From JAZQNC01 sp045536155 (GTDB taxonomy: Bacteria; Bacillota; Clostridia; Oscillospirales; CAG-272), in NCBI GenBank assembly GCA_045536155.1, contig JAZSMZ010000018.1:1-8449 (forward strand): DNA of 8,449 nucleotides, given 5' to 3'. Of this stretch, positions 1-6,044 are shown in pieces. Numbering within the stretch: position 1 is the stretch's first letter; every line of letters starts with the position of its first letter. A model generated the notes under the pieces. It ran no database searches, was not told the DNA's origin, and worked only from the letters and a program-made list of their open reading frames with translations. Position numbers and translations under genes: made by a program.

Positions 1-1
1 T

Positions 2-274
2 GATAGGGATGGAGAGCCAATGCTCAGAGGCAACACGACCGATCTTACTGAAAACAAAAGCAACATCGAAGGTGTTGCTCACGCACAGCCCTTCCTTGAC
101 AGCGACGGTCAATGGTATATGGTAGGTGAAGCGTGGCCCGATGACACAAATGTCGGAAACAACATCTTTTTACACATCAGTAAAATCGTTTGGACAGATG
201 ACGGATGGCCTGTCACCGCACTTTCACCCGATATTATAAGCGATCTTTCGGGATACACGCACGAGAGAGAGTAA
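2..274 (+). CDS. GH43 arabinanase-like glycosidase, C-terminal fragment (5' end outside window)
   Basis: The reading frame is open at the window edge and gives the last 90 residues of a longer protein. The tail has the layout of the final blades of a GH43 five-bladed beta-propeller, the arabinan endo-1,5-alpha-L-arabinosidase type. A glycine-rich turn is followed by VAHAQPFLDSDGQWYMVGEAW, where GH43 arabinanases have a G(P/A)GH.. segment and a YLVYHAY-like strand. After it comes HISKIVWTDDGWPV, matching the 'R.L.WD.DGWPV..SP' ending of the family. The catalytic acids lie upstream and cannot be checked. In this family the enzyme cuts arabinan side chains of pectin, usually outside the cell; a signal peptide would also lie outside the window. 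The stop is TAA at 272-274. Assignment to GH43 is fairly safe, substrate much less so; a beta-xylosidase or another GH43 subfamily is possible. Confidence 0.72.
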   Translation, partial: DRDGEPMLRGNTTDLTENKSNIEGVAHAQPFLDSDGQWYMVGEAWPDDTNVGNNIFLHISKIVWTDDGWPVTALSPDIISDLSGYTHERE

Positions 275-323
275 TGTTTTTTTACTGCATAACATGGTTA
301 GTCTACCATCTGCAAAAACAGCG

Positions 324-372
324 TGCATCTAAATTGGCCACACACGGTTTTGCATCTAAATCGGACACACAT
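324..372. repeat. Paired 22-bp direct repeat resembling an IS21-family transposon end
   Basis: Two direct copies, 324-345 and 351-372, start 27 bp apart and differ at three of 22 positions. Both begin TGCATCTAAAT and continue as TGGCCACACAC or CGGACACACAT. Read on the minus strand they are GTGTCCGATTTAGATGCA and GTGGCCAATTTAGATGCA. Repeated blocks of this kind, TGKCCAATTTRGATGCA-like and a few bases apart, are typical transposase-binding sites at the ends of IS21-family elements in Firmicutes. No istA or istB coding sequence lies nearby, so this would be a relic of one end only. The family assignment rests on remembered sequence similarity. Confidence 0.45.
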
Positions 373-377
373 CACAT

Positions 378-409
378 AAAAAAGCACTTGCTTCGGCAAG
401 TGCTTTTTT
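378..409. terminator. Bidirectional Rho-independent terminator
   Basis: A perfect 14-bp inverted repeat pairs 378-391 with 396-409 around a TTCG loop. The stem core is AGCACTTGC/GCAAGTGCT, flanked by A6 on the left and T6 on the right, so it can end transcription on either strand. It lies about 100 bp past the GH43 stop and so can end that transcript. It also ends anything entering from the minus strand. Confidence 0.85.
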
Positions 410-427
410 ATTCGCCTGTGGCGAGTG

Positions 428-448
428 AAGCGAATGCTTCGCTTTTTT
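428..448 (+). terminator. Second, weaker terminator-like hairpin
   Basis: AAGCGAA (428-434) pairs with TTCGCTT (438-444) around a 3-nt TGC loop, and a T-run at 443-448 follows. It has 7 bp and sits only 18 bp after the stronger hairpin, so it may act as a backup on the plus strand or be part of the inserted segment. Confidence 0.4.
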
Positions 449-493
449 CGACTCTGAAGTTTTTCAAAATTTTGCAGATGCATTTCGTTCTTT

Positions 494-520
494 TGGCTCC
501 GCAGACAGATTCGAACCGGC
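494..520 (-). other. tRNA 3'-end-like segment (not a functional tRNA)
   Basis: On the minus strand this reads GCCGGTTCGAATCTGTC followed by TGCGGAGCCA, which has the look of a T-arm with a GGTTCGAATC T-loop and an acceptor strand ending in CCA. The T-stem pairs imperfectly and the CCA is one base out of register. No D-arm or anticodon arm lies further upstream on the minus strand. It is best read as a tRNA-end remnant or attachment-site-like scar left by integration, at low confidence. Confidence 0.25.
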
Positions 521-526
521 GAAATG

Positions 527-555
527 TTGAAATGTTTTCAAAGTTGTGGTATAAT
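527..555 (+). promoter_or_regulatory. Sigma-70/SigA promoter for the 579 gene
   Basis: The -35 TTGAAA (527-532) and a perfect -10 TATAAT (550-555) are separated by 17 bp, with an extended TG-n just before the -10. Transcription would begin about 561-563, giving a short leader that contains the GAGGGTG ribosome binding site (567-573), 5 nt before the ATG at 579. Confidence 0.85.
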
Positions 556-578
556 ACAAAAAGAAAGAGGGTGAATTT

Positions 579-1058
579 ATGTTTCAAAACAATCTTGTAG
601 CTATAGCTTCACAATTTTCCGATTATGTAACGCATCTTTCTGAAGATAAATTTTTTTTGGAAATACTGAATCCATTTGGTAACGAAAACATCAAATTAGA
701 ATATGTGTCCAATGACGAATGGACTCCCTATATTTTATATTTCTCGTTTCAACATTGGCATATGAATGACGAGGAAGATATCATCGAACATATTTATGAT
801 ATCATCAATGGCAAATTGTTATCTATTGAATTTTTTATATGTGGTAAGCGGTGCTTTGGCGGAGATATTGAAGCGCAAGTATTGCAGGACTTATCGTATG
901 AAACCTTGGAAGAATATTTCAGTGATTTTCCATTTGGCAAATTAAAGGATATAGCAGATTCGTTCAAAGTGCGAGGATGGAAGCCTGATTCCAATTTTGA
1001 TGCTGTATTTGATGTTGATGACTGTGGTAAAATAGCTATAAAAATCAATAATACATAG
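579..1058 (+). CDS. Orphan hypothetical protein, possibly an immunity protein
   Basis: A 159-residue soluble, acidic protein without signal peptide or membrane segment. I do not recognise a named family. The visible core is a strand-rich first half (YILYFSFQHWHMNDEEDI), a helix, then ISIEFF-type and GKRCFGGDI segments, and a C-terminal part rich in acidic residues (DAVFDVDDCGKIAIKI). A YFSF.HWH motif, an amphipathic helix and a GK.CFGG turn recall small orphan immunity proteins found beside polymorphic toxins in Firmicutes; that is inference from layout only. The gene has its own consensus promoter and a GAGGGTG ribosome binding site, so it is probably expressed alone. It is clearly more AT-rich than its neighbours, with codons ending in A or T, and sits beside insertion-scar sequences, which suggests recent acquisition. 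No toxin gene is next to it. Confidence 0.8.
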   Translation: MFQNNLVAIASQFSDYVTHLSEDKFFLEILNPFGNENIKLEYVSNDEWTPYILYFSFQHWHMNDEEDIIEHIYDIINGKLLSIEFFICGKRCFGGDIEAQVLQDLSYETLEEYFSDFPFGKLKDIADSFKVRGWKPDSNFDAVFDVDDCGKIAIKINNT

Positions 1059-1131
1059 GCTTCGTTTGCAAGCATGGCGTTAAAAGTCCGGTAGAACGCG
1101 GAATCTTTTAACTCCCATCATCGCCAAAGCC
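1058..1131. other. Foldable intergenic stretch after the orphan gene
   Basis: The clearest helix pairs TTAAAAG (1080-1086) and TCCG (1087-1090) with CGGA (1099-1102) and CTTTTAA (1105-1111), leaving a two-base bulge and an 8-nt loop. TGGCG (1075-1079) can pair with CGCCA (1122-1126), and GGCTT (1058-1062) with AAGCC (1127-1131), closing the whole 74-nt stretch. No T-run follows at once, so it is not a standard terminator. It has no tRNA T-loop. It could be a small structured RNA, a processing site or a decayed element end. Confidence 0.3.
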
Positions 1132-1190
1132 ATCGTAATAACGATAGATTTTTCATTTTACCACAAATTTTATCATAAAGAAGTACCGCC

Positions 1191-1571
1191 ATGTTAGAAA
1201 CCACCTTTCCCATCCTTGCCCTTTCGCCCGACGGCAAAGTCAAGCACAAAAACGCATCGGCGAAATCGGCCTTCAAGATGCCAAAAGTGAATACCTATAT
1301 CCTCAGATATCTGGGCATTGGATACGACATCGCGCCCTATTTTTCGAAAGAAGACGATCGCTTCGGTTTTATCGAGCTCGATATACCGTCAAAATCCAAA
1401 AATTCTCTTTGCGGTACAGCTTGGGAAAAGGAAGCGCTTTTAATGCTCATGCTCCCCTTTATCCAGCAAAACACATCGACCATTCTATGGCGCACCTTCC
1501 GCCCGATAGTCCTGTCCATTGCCGACGGGATTTTTGATATCGTTTCACCGTCGTATTCCTCGAATTACTGA
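1191..1571 (+). CDS. Degenerate sensor-kinase-like protein, N-terminal half (PAS-like)
   Basis: A 126-residue product with no membrane segment. The first ~50 residues (FPILALSPDGKVKHKNASAKSAF) follow the opening of a PAS domain, where 'P.f.ld.dGri.y.N.aA...' is usual. Residues ~85-110 (EALLMLMLPFIQQ, LWRTFRPIVLSIADGI) resemble the helix leading into, and the start of, a histidine-kinase dimerisation domain. There is no phospho-acceptor His in an H-E/D context. The ATG at 1191 has AAAGAAG 7 nt upstream. The stop TGA (1569-1571) overlaps the next ATG (1571) by one base in another frame. That may be translational coupling, but homology-like signal in the next frame begins before its ATG, so this looks like the front part of one gene broken by a frameshift. 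It probably has no kinase activity. The family reading is inference. Confidence 0.55.
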   Translation: MLETTFPILALSPDGKVKHKNASAKSAFKMPKVNTYILRYLGIGYDIAPYFSKEDDRFGFIELDIPSKSKNSLCGTAWEKEALLMLMLPFIQQNTSTILWRTFRPIVLSIADGIFDIVSPSYSSNY

Positions 1572-1939
1572 TGCTCTCTTTCAAGAGCGGCTCTTTCGAG
1601 CACGCCGACTTAACTTTATCGCTCGAATACGGTCGGGTATCGGCAAAAACGGTTTTGCACCCCAAACGCGGCATTAACTTATCAAGAAGTCAAGACGGTG
1701 ACGGCAATATCTCTCTTATCGGCAAAATCTCGCCCTCCCTTTCGGTCGATGCCGCAATATGCGATCTTTTGGCAAAGCAGCTCGACGTGAGCATATCGTC
1801 GGCTATTACCGACGATAGCACCGTTGAATTTGATGCTGTGATGCCTCTTGCCGCGCTCACTCTGCCCGTCCGCTCGCACACTCTTTACCCTTCATTTGCC
1901 GACAATCTGTGCACGATGTTCGAAGGCATGATTAATTAA
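1571..1939 (+). CDS. Degenerate sensor-kinase-like protein, C-terminal half (HATPase-like remnant)
   Basis: A 122-residue product starting at the one-base TGATG overlap. The segment VDAAICDLLAKQLDVSISS, then STVEFDAVMPLA, has the spacing of the last helix and strands of a histidine-kinase ATPase domain ('GLGLaic..la..hgG.i.v.S...gstf.v.lPl'). The glycines of the G-box and the N-box Asn are missing, so ATP binding is doubtful. Reading the same frame upstream of the ATG gives hydrophobic helix-like codons back to a stop at 1535-1537 (RFTVVFLELLMLSFKSG), as expected if the true domain starts before 1571. Together the two ORFs make about 249 residues, while PAS + dimerisation + ATPase domains normally need more than 300; an internal deletion plus a frameshift would explain this. 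A terminator follows at 1949-1978. Confidence 0.5.
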   Translation: MLSFKSGSFEHADLTLSLEYGRVSAKTVLHPKRGINLSRSQDGDGNISLIGKISPSLSVDAAICDLLAKQLDVSISSAITDDSTVEFDAVMPLAALTLPVRSHTLYPSFADNLCTMFEGMIN

Positions 1940-1948
1940 CAGTCAAAT

Positions 1949-1978
1949 AAATGGAAGTGATTTAACACTTCCATTTTT
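1949..1978 (+). terminator. Rho-independent terminator after the kinase-like pair
   Basis: An 11-bp perfect stem pairs AAATGGAAGTG (1949-1959) with CACTTCCATTT (1966-1976), with a 6-nt ATTTAA loop and a T-run at 1974-1978. It starts 10 bp after the stop at 1937-1939 and separates this unit from the DUF4153 gene. Confidence 0.85.
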
Positions 1979-2005
1979 ATTTTAAGTGTGAAACTTTTCT
2001 CTTTA

Positions 2006-2035
2006 TTAACATAATAGCAAATATATTGTTATACA
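2006..2035 (+). promoter_or_regulatory. Promoter for the DUF4153 gene
   Basis: The -35 TTAACA (2006-2011) and -10 TATACA (2030-2035) are 18 bp apart, with an extended TG-n before the -10. The start would be near 2042, giving a leader of about 49 nt with GGAGG at 2081-2085, 5 nt before the ATG. A TTGACA at 2042-2047 is a possible second -35, but only a poor -10 (TCTTAC, 2065-2070) lies at the right distance. Confidence 0.6.
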
Positions 2036-2090
2036 ATGACCTTGACAGAATTAAGCAGATCCAGTCTTACCAAAATTCACGGAGGAAATC

Positions 2091-3680
2091 ATGAAGATAA
2101 TATCGTCGTTAAAATCGATCCTCGAAAAAGGCTTCAAACGCTTTCTCTTCCCGCTTATCTGGCTATTTTTGACCTTTGCGTCAACCGTATGTCTTATTTT
2201 TGAGCTCCCCGACGAATTTTTCGCGTATTTTACCCTTTCCCTTGTGCTGTCCGTTTTCCTTTCGCTCTTTTGTGTGCTCTTAAGCGAGCGTTTTAAGCTG
2301 AAAAGGCTGTTTTACTTTTATTTGCAGGCAATACCCCTTATATCGGCCGTGCTATTTTATTTCCTTTTGAAAAGCGAGGACTTATACTGTGCTCTCGCGT
2401 ACATAGGTCTTTTGGTATCGGCGATAATCGCCTGCATTATATTGCTCTTTGGCGAAAACAACCGCCACACTCTTATCCCGCATATTATCAAGAGCATCGT
2501 GATGTCCAATCTCCTTGCCGTGATCGTATTTGGCGGTCTTATGATCTGTCTTGCGGCGGTAAACTATCTTATTGTCGAGCTTGACATATTCGATAAGCTG
2601 ACACTGACCGTCGTGTCCCTTTCCTTCATTGCGGTCTTCGGCGGATTTTTTATCTGCTCGCTTCCCGAATTCAACAGTGAGCTTAGTATTCCGAAAGCCT
2701 TCCGCGTGATCTTTTTATACGCCGCATTTCCGATATACGTTCTGCTGCTTGCGGTGCTCTACATCTATTTCGGCAAAATAATCGTCACATGGAGCATTCC
2801 CGGCGGACAGCTCAACTGGTTTGCCTCCTTTGCCGAGGTATTCTTCATACTCTTCCATTTCACCATACTGCAATACGACAACAGGATAACAAGCCTTTGG
2901 AAAAAGATCGGCGGATATCTGATTTTGCCCGTCATCCTTTTTCAGGCCATCGCCATATATATTCGCATCTCGGCCTACGGACTTACCACGTCACGCTGGG
3001 TATCCATTCTCCTTTCGCTCGTTGCAACGGTGTTCGTAATTCTTTCCCTTATTAAGGAGGGAAAATACCGCAATGCATCGCTCTACGTCCTTTTGGGAGT
3101 TATACTTATATCCACACTCACCCCGCTTTCCTTTATTGACGTACCCGTACTCGAGCAGAATGCGCGTTTTGAATCTCTTCTTTTACATAACGGCATGAAG
3201 AAGGGAGACGCGATCGTGGCAAATGCCGACATTCCCGACGAAGAAAAGGATGCCATTCTTTCCTCCTTTGATTATCTTCGCTATTCAGACAGCCGATTCG
3301 TGCCCGAATATATAAAAGATATCAACGTATCCGAGTTAAAAAATATATTCGGATTTGACGAGGACAGTCAAAAAATCGATTACACCTACATCAGCTACCA
3401 CAACAGCGATTACGAAGAAAAAGTTACCGATATATCCAAATACAGCGGCTTTATCGAGATCAGCAACTATTACGACTTCGTTATATATATTCAGGGAAAA
3501 GAATACGATCTTACCGAACAGCTCGGCAACTATGAAGAGGATCCCGAAGATTCGTGTCTCATAGTTTCATGTGATGATGCCGACTTTTACATCACTCATC
3601 TTTCCTATTCATATTACGTTAAAGATAGCGGAAAAGTATATAAGTACGTTTCCCTTGACGGATATGCCTTCATGCACTGA
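2091..3680 (+). CDS. DUF4153 domain-containing polytopic membrane protein
   Basis: A 529-residue integral membrane protein of unknown biochemical role. About residues 18-350 are a run of roughly eleven hydrophobic segments (for example 18-37, 43-64, 73-92, 97-119, 137-160). Around residues 220-300 are LYIYFGKIIVTWSIPGG, a soluble Trp-rich turn, and then IRISAYGLTTSRW. The 'RI..YGlT..R' signature together with 'LY.Y..ki....PgG..n' is characteristic of DUF4153, where the family is annotated as membrane proteins of unknown function. The last ~175 residues are hydrophilic and rich in Asp, Ser and Tyr, and probably form an extracytoplasmic domain; this tail contains INVSEL and ISKYSGF segments like those in Clostridia members. 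Start choice is firm: GGAGG lies 5 nt upstream. The gene stands alone between a terminator and the next promoter at 3690. Confidence 0.85.
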   Translation: MKIISSLKSILEKGFKRFLFPLIWLFLTFASTVCLIFELPDEFFAYFTLSLVLSVFLSLFCVLLSERFKLKRLFYFYLQAIPLISAVLFYFLLKSEDLYCALAYIGLLVSAIIACIILLFGENNRHTLIPHIIKSIVMSNLLAVIVFGGLMICLAAVNYLIVELDIFDKLTLTVVSLSFIAVFGGFFICSLPEFNSELSIPKAFRVIFLYAAFPIYVLLLAVLYIYFGKIIVTWSIPGGQLNWFASFAEVFFILFHFTILQYDNRITSLWKKIGGYLILPVILFQAIAIYIRISAYGLTTSRWVSILLSLVATVFVILSLIKEGKYRNASLYVLLGVILISTLTPLSFIDVPVLEQNARFESLLLHNGMKKGDAIVANADIPDEEKDAILSSFDYLRYSDSRFVPEYIKDINVSELKNIFGFDEDSQKIDYTYISYHNSDYEEKVTDISKYSGFIEISNYYDFVIYIQGKEYDLTEQLGNYEEDPEDSCLIVSCDDADFYITHLSYSYYVKDSGKVYKYVSLDGYAFMH

Positions 3681-3689
3681 CGATTTCGC

Positions 3690-3719
3690 TTGACAAATAC
3701 CCGAAAGAAATGATATACT
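3690..3719 (+). promoter_or_regulatory. Promoter of the glycosidase-transaminase-LRR operon
   Basis: A perfect -35 TTGACA (3690-3695) and a -10 TATACT (3714-3719) are 18 bp apart, with an extended TG-A before the -10. It begins 10 bp after the DUF4153 stop. Transcription would start about 3726, which rules out the TTG at 3725 as the start codon of the next gene. I see no operator-like palindrome. Confidence 0.85.
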
Positions 3720-3760
3720 GATATTTGGCCCTTTGGGTAAAATACGATTTTAAAAAAAAC

Positions 3761-3767
3761 AGGAAAG
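3761..3767 (+). promoter_or_regulatory. Ribosome binding site that fixes the glycosidase start at 3770
   Basis: AGGAAAG lies just before the ATG at 3770, with 5 nt between AGGA and the start codon. The upstream in-frame TTG (3725) lies at the predicted transcription start and has no ribosome binding site, so the 15 extra residues it would add are unlikely to be translated. Confidence 0.75.
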
Positions 3768-3769
3768 CT

Positions 3770-5170
3770 ATGTTTAACACATACATCAAAGCCAATTCAA
3801 ATGAAATAATCACCGAGCATTATATCGGCTCGTGCGCGACCTATCACGGCTTTGCCTACCAGACATTTGCCGAGGAGATGGGCCTTGTGGGCGACGTCCG
3901 CGAGCGCGAGTTTGAGCGCGTGCGCCAGATGAAGCTGAAAGTGGCACGCACCTGGTACCGCCCCGATTTTTCGCGCGATATGTTCAAGCGCTTTTGCTTG
4001 TGGCTGGACGAGATGAAAAAAGCCAACGTCGACGTTATGCTGTCGGCATCCTGGTTTTTCACCAAGGACGTCTGGTTCTTCTCGCACGAAAACCACAGCG
4101 ACGCCGATTACACGTCAAAGCTTGAAAACTTCGACAAATGCTGCGACAAGATGGCGTCGTGGATAGCCAAATCGCTCGAATCGTTCATCGTGGTGCGCGG
4201 ATATACAAATATCAAGTACCTGTCCCTTTTCACCGAGCCCTTCAGCTATGCGTCGGGTCCCTGCCCCGATGGAATCGACTACTTTGAGGCATACGAGCGC
4301 TGCTGCAGAAAGATAAACGAAAAGCTTATCAAATTCGAGGTACGCGACAAGGTAAAGCTCGTCGGTCCGAACGGCATTTTCACCTCGCACAGCGACGATC
4401 AGCTTGTCCGCGCCATTGAGAAAATGGACGATATAATCGACATTTACTCGATGCACACCTACGCCTGGTGCGACCCTGCTTGGCAGAAAAACCGCGGCTT
4501 TTACATGACCGGATACGAGGGCTGGAAGAGCCACGCCGAATACATAAGAAGGATCGCCGAAAGAACGGGCAAGCCGATATGGTTTGACGAATACGGCCTT
4601 AGCGGCGACGGCAAGCTCGCAGAGGGTGTACGCGACAGCGTATGGTACGGCAACTACATCGGTCTTATCAATGCCGCGCTGATCAACGGCGGCATGAACA
4701 GCACCCTTATCTGGACACTTTTCGACCAGAAATACCCCTACAACATCACAAACAGCGACTCGTTTTACAACGGCGTTCAAAGATGGGGTTGCTGCAAGAT
4801 GCCGGGCGACAGTATAAATGACAACGAAAACGCGCGCCCCTCGTGGTACGTTATATCCCTTCTTTCCCGATACATGTCAAACGGCGATGCAAAGGTGGTA
4901 AAATGCGAATTCGGCGAGGGCATATGCTCGGCAGTTACCGTGACTACTGACGGACGAACGTCTGTTCTTGCGGTAAATATGCGCGACGACAGCGCAAATA
5001 TCACGATCGACGTCGACGCGCAGGGACTCAAGCGGTATCTGTACGATCCCGCTGCGATAAAGCCGTCGCCCGACTATATAATGATAGAATCGGACAGAAA
5101 ATTCGACACGTCGCCCATAAACGACGTCCTTCCCCCTTACGCAGTTGCTATATACAGCAACGTTGACTGA
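3770..5170 (+). CDS. Clan GH-A-like retaining glycoside hydrolase, cytoplasmic
   Basis: A 466-residue enzyme predicted to hydrolyse a beta-linked glycoside. Positions count from ATG 3770. The order of motifs fits a (beta/alpha)8 barrel with two catalytic glutamates at the ends of strands 4 and 7: KVARTWYRP (R60 region, strand 2), LSLFTEPF with E156 as likely acid/base, IYSMHTYAW with H229, KPIWFDEYG with E274 as likely nucleophile, and IWTLFDQKYPY with W316. After about residue 365 comes a small beta-sandwich-like tail (SVLAVNMRDDSANITIDVD) of the type seen in GH39- and GH5-like enzymes. There is no signal peptide, so it probably acts inside the cell on an imported oligosaccharide. I cannot name the GH family; GH39, GH5-like or an unclassified group are options. 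It leads an operon, with 31 bp to the transaminase gene. Confidence 0.8.
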   Translation: MFNTYIKANSNEIITEHYIGSCATYHGFAYQTFAEEMGLVGDVREREFERVRQMKLKVARTWYRPDFSRDMFKRFCLWLDEMKKANVDVMLSASWFFTKDVWFFSHENHSDADYTSKLENFDKCCDKMASWIAKSLESFIVVRGYTNIKYLSLFTEPFSYASGPCPDGIDYFEAYERCCRKINEKLIKFEVRDKVKLVGPNGIFTSHSDDQLVRAIEKMDDIIDIYSMHTYAWCDPAWQKNRGFYMTGYEGWKSHAEYIRRIAERTGKPIWFDEYGLSGDGKLAEGVRDSVWYGNYIGLINAALINGGMNSTLIWTLFDQKYPYNITNSDSFYNGVQRWGCCKMPGDSINDNENARPSWYVISLLSRYMSNGDAKVVKCEFGEGICSAVTVTTDGRTSVLAVNMRDDSANITIDVDAQGLKRYLYDPAAIKPSPDYIMIESDRKFDTSPINDVLPPYAVAIYSNVD

Positions 5171-5201
5171 GTTAAATTATATTTGAACAGGAGATACACT
5201 A

Positions 5202-6044
5202 ATGAGAAACATTGCATATTACAACGGTGAGATTTCCACCCTTGAGGAGCTTAAAATACCGGTACTCGACCGTGCGGTTTATTTCGGCGACGGCGTTTAC
5301 GACGTTGCATTCATCGACAACGGTCATTTCTTTGCGCTTGACGAGCACATCGATCGCTTTATGAACAGCTGCCGTCTTATCGAAATCGAGCCCCCCTGCT
5401 CCCGCGAGGAACTCGAAGAGATCTTCAACGGACTTATTGCGAAGCTCGAGGGCATCAAGAGCGGTATCCTCTATTGGCAGGCATCGCGCGCAACTGCAAA
5501 CCGCGATCATCCCTATCCTACAAATGCAAAGGCCAACCTTCTCGTATGGATCAAGGAAAAGGGTCTTCCCAACATTAAAGTGCCTTTGAAGCTGATGACT
5601 GTGCCCGATGTTCGCTACTCGCTTTGCCATATAAAGACCATCAACCTCCTCCCCAACGTAATCGCAAGCCAGCGCGCAGTTGAGGCAGGCTGTGACGAGG
5701 CAGTTCAGATCCGCGACGGAGTTGTAACCGAGTGCGCGCATTCCAATATCTCCATCATCAAGGACGGCGTGTTTATCACTCATCCCCTTGATTGCCGCAT
5801 TCTCCCCGGTATTGCTCGTAAACACGTCCTCGCTCTCTGCCGCGAGCTTGGAATTCCCGTTGAGGAAAGGGAATACGGTCTTAACGAGCTTATGAATGCC
5901 GACGAGATCATCGTCACCAGCACCACAAAGCTCAGATCGGCCGCAATCGAACTCAACGGATATAAAGTGGGCGGCAAGGCTCCCGAGCTTGTTGAAATGA
6001 TTCAGGACGCTTACCTGGCAAAAGTTTTGAGAGAAACCCTTTGA
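5202..6044 (+). CDS. dat: D-amino acid (D-alanine) transaminase, PLP fold type IV
   Basis: A 280-residue cytoplasmic enzyme that interconverts D-alanine and 2-oxoglutarate with pyruvate and D-glutamate, supplying D-amino acids for peptidoglycan. The PLP-binding lysine is K145 in HIKTINLLPNVIASQ, at the same number as in the Bacillus enzyme. E177 (VVTECAHSN) supports the cofactor ring nitrogen. TSTTKL (239-244) is the phosphate and substrate loop. LDRAVYFGDGVYD (22-34) is the N-terminal class IV motif. R101 and H103 in ANRDHPYP match the Arg/His pair that binds the substrate carboxylate in D-amino acid transaminases and is not found in branched-chain enzymes; this favours Dat over IlvE or aminodeoxychorismate lyase. 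AGGAG (5189-5193) is 8 nt before the ATG. Its stop overlaps the next start by one base, and it lies 31 bp after the glycosidase, so it is co-transcribed. Confidence 0.88.
   Translation: MRNIAYYNGEISTLEELKIPVLDRAVYFGDGVYDVAFIDNGHFFALDEHIDRFMNSCRLIEIEPPCSREELEEIFNGLIAKLEGIKSGILYWQASRATANRDHPYPTNAKANLLVWIKEKGLPNIKVPLKLMTVPDVRYSLCHIKTINLLPNVIASQRAVEAGCDEAVQIRDGVVTECAHSNISIIKDGVFITHPLDCRILPGIARKHVLALCRELGIPVEEREYGLNELMNADEIIVTSTTKLRSAAIELNGYKVGGKAPELVEMIQDAYLAKVLRETL

Noticed and set aside
324..372. Start of a CRISPR array
   Set aside because: There are only two imperfect copies with a 5-bp gap and no further units, so spacer-like organisation is absent.
494..578. A complete tRNA gene on the minus strand
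   Set aside because: Only a T-arm/acceptor-like end is present. The 50 bases that should hold the D and anticodon arms instead contain the promoter of the 579 gene.
205..600. A 131-residue plus-strand frame bridging the GH43 end and the next gene
   Set aside because: It runs through the GH43 3' end, two terminator hairpins and a promoter, so it is not a coding region.
3725..3769. TTG start adding 15 residues to the glycosidase
   Set aside because: It coincides with the expected transcription start of the 3690-3719 promoter and lacks a ribosome binding site, whereas ATG 3770 has AGGAAAG before it.
4115..4780. A 221-residue open frame antisense to the glycosidase
   Set aside because: It is Val/Ala-rich with no recognisable motif or ribosome binding site, a usual shadow of a coding strand with strong third-position bias.
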